Both the position numbers and the translations under genes were made by a program. Below, piece by piece: positions 1-8,865 of a stretch of DNA of 64,000 nucleotides; positions within the stretch are counted from its first letter, which is position 1, and every line of letters begins with the position of its first letter. Source of the DNA: Hydrangea macrophylla. Taxonomy: Eukaryota > Streptophyta > Magnoliopsida > Cornales > Hydrangeaceae. Where the stretch lies: positions 25,264,681 through 25,328,680 of the forward strand of contig CM066994.1 of NCBI GenBank assembly GCA_033977485.1, in the 5' to 3' direction. The notes under the pieces are model-generated. The model saw only the letters and a list, made by a program, of their open reading frames with translations, searched no databases and was not told the DNA's origin.

Positions 1-873
1 TGGCGCCCATGGTAGCGCTAAAGTGTGTGACGCCAAACTTGGACATTCCCTGCCACCCAGGGTAGTGCTAAAGTGTGGCCTACTGGACACTCCCCGGCAT
101 ACGTAGTATAGCTAAAGTGTGAGGTATTGGACACTCCCTGGTACCCCGTACTAAAGCGTGAGGCAAACTGGACACTCCCTGGTTCCCCGTTACTATAGTG
201 TAGTCACCTTAGTATTTCAAGGATACTGGAATGCGAGAGTGGGTTGATGTGTTGTCGAGAGAAAAGAGTCGGTAAGATGAGATTGGTTGCATTGTTCTCA
301 TACACGGTCACATGTATTATAAATTAAAGTTTATAATGTTATCCATACTGTTTTATAATGTGAACTCATTTCTATATTGTTAACCTATTGCAAAATGGAA
401 CCATGAAATGGAAAATATTCAGTGAGTATGTTTTTACATTCAAGTATGTGTTTTTAATACTCACCAGCTCCAAGTAGCTGATGGCATTGATGCACCCTGA
501 ACATTCGTGTCTAGGTTTTTTAGGTTATGATCGGGCTGAACATTATTACTATGCTAATTGAGAACGACTGTCTATGAAGAGAAATAATTTTTTTTATACT
601 GTCTTAGTTGATAAACTGAATTTTGTAATAAGGATGACTGTAATGGATCATAGATATTATTTTTTTTCAAGGCGGTCTGTGCCTTTAGTAATCACGTGCT
701 GTAATAATTAATAATTTGGAAAAATTTTTGTAAGCCTTGATTGCTCTACTCTGATTTATATTATTATGTTGTTCGACGTTTGGAACAGAATCGATCCTTC
801 AAACTGATGCGACCTACGGATCCATAAAGGAAATTAAACGCTTTCCTTATTTATACTACGTTGGGGCATGACA
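1..873 (+). repeat. Partial 5' LTR of G1
   Basis: This stretch aligns from its first base with 30159-31029 of the 3' LTR and ends in a CATGACA variant of the TGTGACA end. The first ~215 bases are degenerate tandem units of about 45 bp (GGACACTCCCTGG plus GCTAAAGTGT). The upstream two thirds of this LTR lie outside the window. Confidence 0.93.
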
Positions 874-881
874 GGATTTAG

Positions 882-899
882 TGGTATTAGAGCCAGGTT
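882..899 (+). other. Primer binding site of G1 (initiator tRNA-Met type)
   Basis: TGGTATTAGAGCCAGGTT lies 8 bases after the LTR end. The usual plant site is TGGTATCAGAGCC; there is one C-to-T change. It primes minus-strand cDNA synthesis in LTR elements. Confidence 0.85.
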
Positions 900-1074
900 A
901 TCTCAGAATAGTTTAGCCCGGTTAGGGTTTACCAGTATAGACCCGATTCCACATTCTGCTAGCTTAAGCTTTGCACACCCGATGATATGACAGGAGGACA
1001 AACCTGGCACCCAAACGCCTAAGATTATTTCTGTTAAGATTAGCCTTGATATAAGTTAGTGCCTTTTGTCAGGT

Positions 1075-1732
1075 ATGGATCCAGTGCAGCCACACTTTGT
1101 ACCCGATAGATTTGGAGGACATTGGGTGACACCCGGGGCAGTAGTCCCAGCTTTCCTTGATTTATACCACACAGCTATCGAGCAGCTAGCTTCAGCGACA
1201 GTAGAGTTGGATCTGTGGCACCAGGTCCATGTTGTGGGTATTGTTGACTTGACCCGTATTCGTCTAGAGCTCTTCTATTTTGCAGAGGCTCAGCGGCTAG
1301 TGCTAGTCGAGATTGTGAGATTGGTTGGTAGTGACACTTTTCATATCCCTCTTGAGATCCAGATTGTGCACGCTCATCTCGCACAGCTGGAGATGCCCCC
1401 ACCTGTTATTCTCGAGGAGGAGCCAGTAGTTCCTCTCGCCGGAGATATTGATGATATAGTTTTCCAGGTGGGCCCTTTTGTTATGGAGGACGATGATGAT
1501 GAGGAGGGAGAGGACGGCATGGGCTTAGATGACTTCACTGCTGAACTCGAGGAGGAGCTAGCACTTGAGCTGGTTTCCTAAGGAGGTGTCGGTTGAGTCG
1601 GATGCCCCGAGGCATGCTTCATCACCGGCCTCACATAGCAGTGTTTTTGATATGGTGGGCCCGTTCCATGTTCAGCGATTTTGCCCCGTTGACTCGCTGG
1701 ATCTTCTGATGGATGCCTATGGAGATGACTAA
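1075..1732 (+). pseudogene. Extra acidic ORF in the G1 leader, between primer site and gag
   Basis: An open frame runs from ATG 1075 to a stop at 1581 (168 codons). The next frame continues open from about 1574 to a stop at 1730-1732 without a further start, so the ancestral ORF was probably about 218 codons with one frameshift near 1570. The product is not recognised. It has a hydrophobic, leucine/valine-rich middle (residues ~20-105) and a strongly acidic stretch (MEDDDDEEGEDG, around residue 139) followed by a glutamate/leucine-rich tail. There is no zinc knuckle and no protease motif. Most Tekay-like elements go from the primer site to gag without a long ORF, so this is unusual. It could be an accessory protein, a captured coding segment or a detached gag N-terminus. 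Confidence 0.5.
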
Positions 1733-1944
1733 TTATTTAGGTACAACCTTTTACATATTAACTATATTGACTAGTAGCACTATCTATTTTTGCAAACTGT
1801 ATTTACATGCATCTGAGTATAGGACAATGACCCCATTTCTGGCATTAACTCTTGCATGGACGATGTACGTCATAACCCATACAGATAGGGTATGAATTGA
1901 ACTGATCATACACGCTTTTTGTATCTGCTTGACGAGAAGTTATA

Positions 1945-2200
1945 TACTCCCTCCGTCCCATTTTATGTGTCCATCTTTCCTTTTTGGGATGTCCCAAAAT
2001 TATTGTCCACTTTCCTAAATTAGTATACAAATTTTACTTAGTTTCCCAAACTACCCTTCCTTGCAATTAACACCAAAATAAAACAAAAAATGAAAGTGCA
2101 ATGATCATGGGCAATTTTGGAAAGTAGGTGTAGATTCTTTTTGTCCCCTTAAATAGTCGGATTCCCCAAGATGGACACATAAAATGGGACAGAGGGAGTG
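1945..2200. mobile_element. Stowaway-type MITE (Tc1/Mariner), TSD TA
   Basis: The left end TACTCCCTCCGTCCCATTTT is mirrored by the reverse complement of the right end, CACTCCCTCTGTCCCATTTT, with the match continuing through TATGTGTCCATCTT. Flanking TA dinucleotides at 1943-1944 and 2201-2202 are the target duplication. The interior is AT-rich and non-coding. CTCCCTCCGTCCC is the classic Stowaway terminus in plants. The element lies in the G1 leader between the extra ORF and gag. Confidence 0.93.
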
Positions 2201-2300
2201 TATAGAAATACTCTTTTGATATTGTCATTGTTTAAACTGCTTTATGACGTTCCTACTTCATTCATGTTTCTCAATCTTTTATCATTTACATACATATAGT

Positions 2301-3162
2301 ATGGCTGGGAGACTAAGGAGGAGCAGGAATCTGATCGAGGAGGCACCTTTGGCTGCCGATCCTACGGGGATGTTTGAAGCTTTTGTCAGGCGCTCGGAGA
2401 GGATTGGTAATCCGACTGAAAATCAACGAGACCGTCAAACTGTGGATAAGCTGCTGGAGAGATTCCGTGCGCTAAGGCCCGAGCAGTTTGCTGGTACTGT
2501 AGAGCCCTGGAAAGCTGAGCAATGGTTAAGGCAAATGGATCGCATGTTCAAGGCTGTTCAGTGCAACAAGATGGATAAGAGGAGGCTGGCTACATTTCAA
2601 CTTACCGATGCTGCCGCAGACAAGTGGGATTCGGTCATAGCCACCATTGGGAATGAGGCTGCTATGGGAATGACGTGGACTGTGTTCAAAGGGAGATTTC
2701 TAGAGAAATACTTCCCATCTACCGAGAGACACAAAAGAGAGAAAGAGTTTATGGATTTGACTCAGGGGACTAAGTCTGTGCAAGAGTACACCACATAGTT
2801 TAAGAGGCTATCTCGATTCGCTCCCCATCTAATTGATGTTTTACGGAAGAGAAGAAGATACGTAAGTATAACCAAGGGTTGACATCGCAGATTCGTCGCC
2901 TGACTCTCGATCACCTAAATAAGTCTTTTGAAGGATTAGTCGACTTGGCCACTGATCTGGAAGAAGATGCTCGAGTGAACTGTAAGCAATTTGAATTCCG
3001 ACCGCCTCAGAGGAGTAATTTTGGGAATAAGCCGCCGATGTATCGTAACCAAGGGCAGAAGAGGAATTTTCATGGAAGCAAGAAATCCCAAGCTGTCACC
3101 TATCCGACTCAACCCCGAGTAGGAGAGGGTAGTAACACTGGGAAATGCTTTAATTCTGGCAA
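2301..3162 (+). pseudogene. G1 gag, N-terminal part up to the first zinc knuckle
   Basis: The ATG at 2301 opens a retrotransposon gag domain with typical motifs: FAGTVEPWKAEQWLRQMDRM, then AADKWDSV, then TWTVFKGRFLEKYFP, then KEKEF-like MDLTQG and VQEYTT. Gag forms the virus-like particle and packages the RNA. The frame breaks at a TAG (2796-2798, consistent with CAG to TAG) and again near 2845. The C-terminal basic linker follows, ending in the start of a CCHC zinc knuckle at about 3145-3162. The second cysteine of that knuckle reads serine (TCT). The CACTA element C-out begins at 3163; the knuckle resumes at 21653. Confidence 0.9.
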
Positions 3163-3490
3163 CACTACAAGGAAAAACGCTATTTATGTCACTTTTAAAA
3201 TTGTATTTGTCATTTAATTTCAAGTGACATAATTATTTCTCACTTGTGCTTTTGATGTCACTTTTTAAGTATTTATGTCAATTTTTTGAAAAGTGACATA
3301 AATAATGTATTATTTATGTCACCTTTTTTATAAACCGACATAAATAAAAAAGCGCAGTGGCAATTTTGTAAATAAAGCATTTATTTTTTATGTCGTTTTT
3401 AGTAAAAGTGACTTAAATGAAAATGCGGTGGCAATTTTGTAAATAAAACATTTTTTTTATGTCGTTTTTAGTAAAAGTGACATAAATAAG
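3163..3490. repeat. C-out left (A-type) terminal and subterminal repeat region
   Basis: Repeated ATTTATGTCACTTTT and its reverse complement AAAAGTGACATAAAT occur here at close spacing. The first 100 bases match the reverse complement of the right end of C-in (17341-17441) closely. That identifies this as the same end of the same family. In CACTA elements such subterminal motifs bind the transposase accessory protein. Confidence 0.88.
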
Positions 3491-3589
3491 TTAAATTTTT
3501 TCAAACACCAGGCGCGAATTGAAAAGCCAAGTCCCTCTTTCTCTCTTTGGAAAAAGAAAGCGACGTAAAAAAAACACTCTATTCCCTAA

Positions 3590-3765
3590 CATTTCGCTAA
3601 CTCTAGTCCAGATCTCTCATTTTGTTCTTCTCAAAACCCTAGCGTCGTCCACCCAACTGTCGAAGGAGTGGGAAAGAATCAAGGAGAAGCAGATCGGAAG
3701 TATCGTCATCCATACCTGCGCCATTCTTCTATGGTCGTTCACACCACTTCTGGACAAAGGTATTC

Positions 3766-3812
<47 letters not shown>

Positions 3813-4030
3813 ACGCGCGGGTGTTACTCCTCCAAATTGCTGCCGAAACCCTAGTGGTCGAGGTGCAATCCAATGGCCAACCTGTAACCAAAGAATTCCG
3901 CACAACGTTGTACGTATTTGACCACCTTGACCACCTATTTCAGCTATGGATTGCTCTTTGCCTTCAGCCAAATTCGATACTTCTTCAGAAAAATCATGGA
4001 TTGGTCCAAAACCAGCAATCTTCAGGTGTG

Positions 4031-4033
<3 letters not shown>
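3590..4033 (+). pseudogene. Unidentified captured 5' exon(s) in C-out
   Basis: A 5'-UTR-like stretch (CAAAACCCTAGCG near 3635) leads into an exon-like segment ending at a donor near 3759 (CAAAG/GTATTC). After a (GT)n repeat, a second exon-like segment (about 3833-4025) ends at CTTCAG/GTGTGC. GC content is higher here than in the surrounding sequence. I do not recognise either translation in any frame. It could be the 5' end of the methyltransferase gene found downstream or another captured gene. The long frames through this region depend on the GT and CT microsatellites and are not credible proteins. Confidence 0.35.
3771..3811. repeat. (GT)n microsatellite
   Basis: An uninterrupted run of about 20 GT units inside C-out. 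Confidence 0.95.

Positions 4034-4105
<72 letters not shown>
4034..4105. repeat. Compound (CT)n(TA)n microsatellite
   Basis: About 25 CT units run directly into about 10 TA units, at the 3' side of an exon-like segment. Confidence 0.95.
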
Positions 4106-6371
4106 GGGCTTGTGGATTTTTACACTCCGCAGTTGTATCTTCATATTCAGGTTACTATATCTATATCTAGTACTAGCTTGTATCTTTACCTATGGTTTGT
4201 ACTTTTTTTTTTTTTTTGATTGAGCCAAAATTATTTATGGTCAACTGTATCCCTATTTGGGTCTCATGTTTAAAGTTATAGATTTTAAATTCTAAGCCAT
4301 TTCAATCTATTATTTATCATGTGCTCATTGTAAATGGATAGAAAACATGACTAGGAAAATCAAACTGAGAAGTGCATATAAACATTGTTTTTAAGCAAAG
4401 CATGGCTGCAAATGAATTTGAGCTTAAAACCAACTTATTTTTTCATTTTTTAACATTTTTGCTTAAGCGTTTACGATTATGTTATAGGTTGGCGCGGATT
4501 TTTTTTTAAAACTGAACTCCTCTCGCTTAGAAATAGATTCTCCTTTTAATATTTGCAATTGTTGTTAGAGAAGGTGTGAAATTGGTGTCGTGTAGAAAGA
4601 CTACCACAGTGGTCGCTGTCTTACGGGTTTCAGCACACAGAAAAGGTCAATGACCATAATATGCAAAACAGAGTTTGAAAGTAGTACAAAGATTTGCTCA
4701 TATATTTTAGGGATGTTTTTTTTTCCAGTTTACAAGTAATTTTGTATGTTGTACTTTATTTTTTATTTTTTCTTAATAGGTGAAATGCAAGCAGTGATCA
4801 CTTGCATATTCGAGAGTAATTAATGCAGATATCTTTCCACTTGCTTAGTCTAGGTCCTAGGACTCTAAGCTTATAGTCTATAAGGGCCTATAGTCAAGAC
4901 CATGTATATATCTTTTAAAACAAAATTATGATAATGTTGAGGATTTAGATGTTCCACTAATAAGGCAGCGGTGTTTTTCTTACCCGGTAATTGCTGGCTT
5001 GTTGGTTCTCTATCTTTAACTTAATTTGTTTTCCTTTTCTTTTCTGGGAAAAAAAAATAGCTTTTGTGTTAGCTGCATACTATGCCAGTGCTTTATGAAA
5101 AGTATGAGGACCAGGTTGGCTCTTTTGACTTGCTACATTAAGAGCGACTACATGGATTATATGATATCTAAGGACCTGTTTGGATCACTTCTTAAACTTG
5201 CTTTTTGGTTTTCCATTTTTTATTATTCGAGCCTTCTCCTTTGGTTTGCTTAAATTCTCAGGAATCATATCCAAGCAAATACTGATATGAATCAGCTCCT
5301 GTGTAGGAGTCTTGATGTTGGCTGAGATAAAGATACTCCTCAAATTTGTAGTATTTGGTCATCAGGTATTGATTTATGTTTTATGTCTTCAAGACAATTT
5401 GCTTTGTTAATACTCAGTACATAGTCTTTGACTCTTTGGTTCCCAGTTTGTTTTTTAACCTGGACATTGAGAGACCCAACAATGAAATTTTAAATTCTCT
5501 TGATTTAGGAGAATGTGGACATGTGATGATGACATGCTTTTAGGATCTTGACTAGGTTGGAAACCAATGCTTGCAAGTTTGATAGAGATTCATGTAGTCC
5601 AAGATTAAAGAAACTATGAAATAAAGAAACTTATATATGTTCTGGAATGATAGGGATTCATAAAGTTCAAGATTAAAGAAACTATGAAATAAAGAAACTT
5701 ATACGTGTTCTGAAAAATTACCCACGTCTGTTAACTTATGGCATTTGTTTTTTTTTTTTTTTTTTTTTTTTTTTTTGATGTGCTGCATTTGTTTTTGATA
5801 GTCAATATAAAACTTAGACATAGGAGCCCTTTTTAGATTAGAACTTGGAAATTTTAGATGATTGTGCACTAATGTAGTGATGACATGCTTTTAGGTTCTT
5901 GACTATCACAATTTCTGCTTTCTTGAGTTGTCAAAGAAGTAAACTACTAGACACTTACTTGACTCACTAGTACTATGGATAGTAGATAAGACTCTTCTGA
6001 CTATGCTAATGTCAGGCTGGTAAAATGATAAAAAACTTTTGGGTTGCTGTAGAACTTCATGGTTCCTTAGGCTCTGTGCAGTGGCACTGGCACCACATTC
6101 CATAATTTTCACTGACACAGAAAACTTTTAAGAGGACCAACATCAGAACTCAAGAGTGCTTTTCTACTGTGAAATAAGGTTGAGCTAGAGATTCTTATCA
6201 TATATTGCTACTGCTACTAGTGTAAGTTGGCTGTTTCCTTTTTCTTTTCATTCCTTTTTCTAACACAAGAACGTATGATATTTTCCTTTTCCTTATTTAA
6301 CGCCTTTGTAAGTTTGATCATGGTTTAGTTTTACTACTGAAATCATAGCAATTTATTATCTCGTTTTCCAG
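4106..6371 (+). other. AT-rich intron-like sequence of C-out, no gene seen
   Basis: No conserved coding segment is recognised. It is T-rich on this strand, as expected of plant introns read in the direction of the captured exons. It contains a 69-bp direct duplication (5581-5712) and a 27-base T run near 5750-5776. Confidence 0.6.
5581..5712. repeat. Two-copy ~69-bp tandem duplication
   Basis: Two units, starting near 5581 and 5649, share AAGATTAAAGAAACTATGAA and the bases around it with few differences. Confidence 0.85.
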
Positions 6372-6469
6372 GTTTTATGATCTTACTGGAACCTGATTAT
6401 AGTGAAGGAGCAGTTGACCTTGCCCAAAGCCTTGCTAACCGTGAAGGATTCACCAACATTAAATTTTTG
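6372..6469 (+). pseudogene. Captured exon of an EEF1A-lysine methyltransferase gene (METTL10/AR401-like), first of two
   Basis: The exon is bounded by CCAG/ at 6371 and /GTATGA at 6470. Its translation gives FYDLTGT, then after a one-base insertion DYSEGAVDLAQSLANREGF and TNIKFL. This matches the post-motif-I region of the class I SAM-dependent methyltransferases that modify elongation factor 1A (human EEF1AKMT2/METTL10, yeast EFM4, Arabidopsis AR401). The pattern is a glycine-rich strand, an acidic residue binding SAM, then the DYS...A helix. The extra base breaks the frame, so it cannot encode a working enzyme. The next exon of the same gene is at 17622, on the other side of C-in. Identity rests on motif recognition, not on a search. 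Confidence 0.8.
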
Positions 6470-6830
6470 GTATGACAGAATTACAAGGTTCTAGAATGGC
6501 ATGTTCTCTTAAATTTCCTCTACAACATTTCTTCTGTTAACTTACAATATTGGTATGCTATGTAAACAAAGTTAGTTATTGGGTATGGCATTACTTTTGG
6601 AAACAAAAAAATTAGAGATCAAAAAAAATTTCGTTAGTTTTTTCATGATTTTCTAGTATTGGTTTTGAAAATTCATGTAGCTTTCTTTTCTAATTATTTC
6701 CTTTTTCATTTGGGTGAGGGGTGGGATAGTCTTCCTGATAGGTTTTGAATGTCTAAAGTAACAGTAGTTATGTACAGCCAAAGAACCCATGTTTTTTTGC
6801 TCATTAGTTTCCCTACTTGGTGTTCTTCAG

Positions 6831-6941
6831 GTGGTATTGAGTTCAGTTGTGAGCCACTTAGCTGCTGACAGTGATGATTTGTTAAAAAGAAATGCTAGAT
6901 TCTGGAGATTACACCTTGGAGCCCTTTGTGGTGTGTTTTGA
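6831..6941 (+). pseudogene. Possible exon fragment, unidentified
   Basis: It follows a pyrimidine-rich CTTCAG acceptor and stays open for 36 codons to a TGA (VSHLAADSDDLLKRNARFWR in the middle). The base composition looks coding. I cannot name the family. It may be an alternative or terminal exon of the captured transcript. Sequence from 6942 to 7918 is AT-rich and shows nothing coding. Confidence 0.3.
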
Positions 6942-7921
6942 AGGAGCAGAGTTGACACAACTTCGAGGATGTCAACCTGACTGTTTCATGAGCTGAAATA
7001 GTTTATATTTGTGTGCCCTTCAACTTCGAGGACGCTTTAAAATCTTGTATTTTTTTCTCTTCACTTAAAGGTGTTCCCTGCTCTATGGATGGAGCTTAGA
7101 TGATATTTGCTCTTGTAAAGTTTTTTTGTACACGGAAACACAAGTATTACTCTGTTTAGTGCCAGTTATCTTACCATGCCAATGAATATCCTTCATTATC
7201 CCATTAACTTGGTCTCTTACTTAAAACTAAAATATTCGTCCACAAGGAAAGGAGGAAAAAAAATTGATTTTCTCTCTCCGGTTAAAAGATAATTATAGGC
7301 ACTTAGAATGATGGTAGCAATTTGTAACGGTTGCGTATGCTGAAAAAATATGCGGTGGTGCCCTGTCATATAATAGCTTGACTGGACCCTAAACATTAAA
7401 TATATATTGCCTACTGAGTACTGTCTGATTTTAGAAAACAAATTCTTTTTCAGTAGCATGAATTTGTCGATAAAATATTGTTGATTGGGTGTTTGAACAT
7501 TTGACTAACAATCACTAGAGTCTTATCCTTACTTGCCTTGCTTTAATGTAACTTGGGTACTTGGAGCTATATAAACTTTTCCCTTGTTTTTATTCACTTT
7601 CCAATAAAAAATGTTGCGAAAATGAGCAAATTTGTTGCATTTCTATTACTTCTTCTAAAGATTCCAACCTCCTCCTTTAAGCTGGTGGTATATAAAATCA
7701 GTTGTTCATTCACTTGTTAAGCCTCTGGTGTGGACAGATCCTTGTTGCAGCTCCCTAATTAGTGGAATTAGAACCGATTAGTATAGACAGATATCTATAG
7801 ACCAAGTATCTGATTCCAGGTTGGTCATGTTTTATTTTTGGGTTTTAGGTTCCCCATGTGGTATGAATATTTTCCATAAGATCCATGGAGATGCTCGAAC
7901 ACCCTCTTGGTAATGGATTAG

Positions 7922-8470
7922 CACTACCAGGAAAAAAGGCCTTTTATGTCACTTAAAAAGTGACATAAATAGGTGTTTATGTCACTTTTTTTTCCAGTAA
8001 AAAGTGACATAAATGGAGGCGACAAATGTTTTAAAAGTGACATAAATACTTTATAAAAGTGACATAAATGTTTCATAAAACGAACACATTTGTTAATAAA
8101 AAGTGACATAAATACCATTTTACATATGTCACTTTTTAACATAAAGTGACATAAAAGTAGAAAAGTGACATAAATACCAAACAAAATTATAACATCAAAG
8201 TCTTAAAAGTGACATAAATACCATTTTATTTATGTCACTTTTAACCTAAAGTGACGTAAAAGTAGAAAAGTGACATAATTACCAAATAAAATTATTATAT
8301 CAAAGTCTGAAAAGTGACATAAATACTATTTTATTTATGTCACTTTTGATCTAAAGTGACATAAAAGTAGAAAAGTGACATAAATACCAAACAAAATTAT
8401 TACATAAAAGTCTTAAAAGTGACATAAATACTGTAAAAGTGACATAATTACCACCCTATAAAATAATATA
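7922..8470. repeat. C-in left (B-type) terminal and subterminal repeat region
   Basis: More than fifteen copies of AAAGTGACATAAATA or its complement occur in about 500 bases. Some are back to back, giving hairpin-prone units such as TATGTCACTTAAAAAGTGAC. The region matches the reverse complement of 21090-21649 in C-out. Confidence 0.9.
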
Positions 8471-8865
8471 TACCACCCTGTACATATATACAATATCACC
8501 CTGTACAAAATTAAATCCAACTCAATAATCTAGTTCAACTACTAAATTTCATCGATTCATATCAATATCATCCAATTAATTGGGATGAACAAAAAAAATA
8601 TATAATCGATCCGAGTCAAGTGCTAAACTAATAACATATACATATTACATATTAATATTCATCAAAAAGTACTAACAAAACTATGAAAGCAACAAAAAAA
8701 AAAAATTAGCCCAACAAAAAAAGTGGTTCGCTTGTTAGAACCTTCCATCAAAATGTGAAACTTTGTACCTACAAAAAAGAAAATTTTTTCATCAATTAGT
8801 AGTATATAAAATAATAAAAGAGTAAAACTATGTTTGGGGGTTTTGAGAGACCACAATGTGTTCGG
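8471..8865. other. B-type subterminal unique sequence of C-in, no gene seen
   Basis: AT-rich sequence including degenerate copies of a TACCACCCTGTACA motif near 8450-8500. It corresponds in reverse to C-out 21000-21280. No coding segment is supported. Confidence 0.7.

Noticed and set aside
3519..4219. Overlapping long frames across the GT and CT microsatellites
   Set aside because: The frames stay open only because the dinucleotide repeats lack stops; composition and products (VCVC, SLSL runs) are not protein-like.
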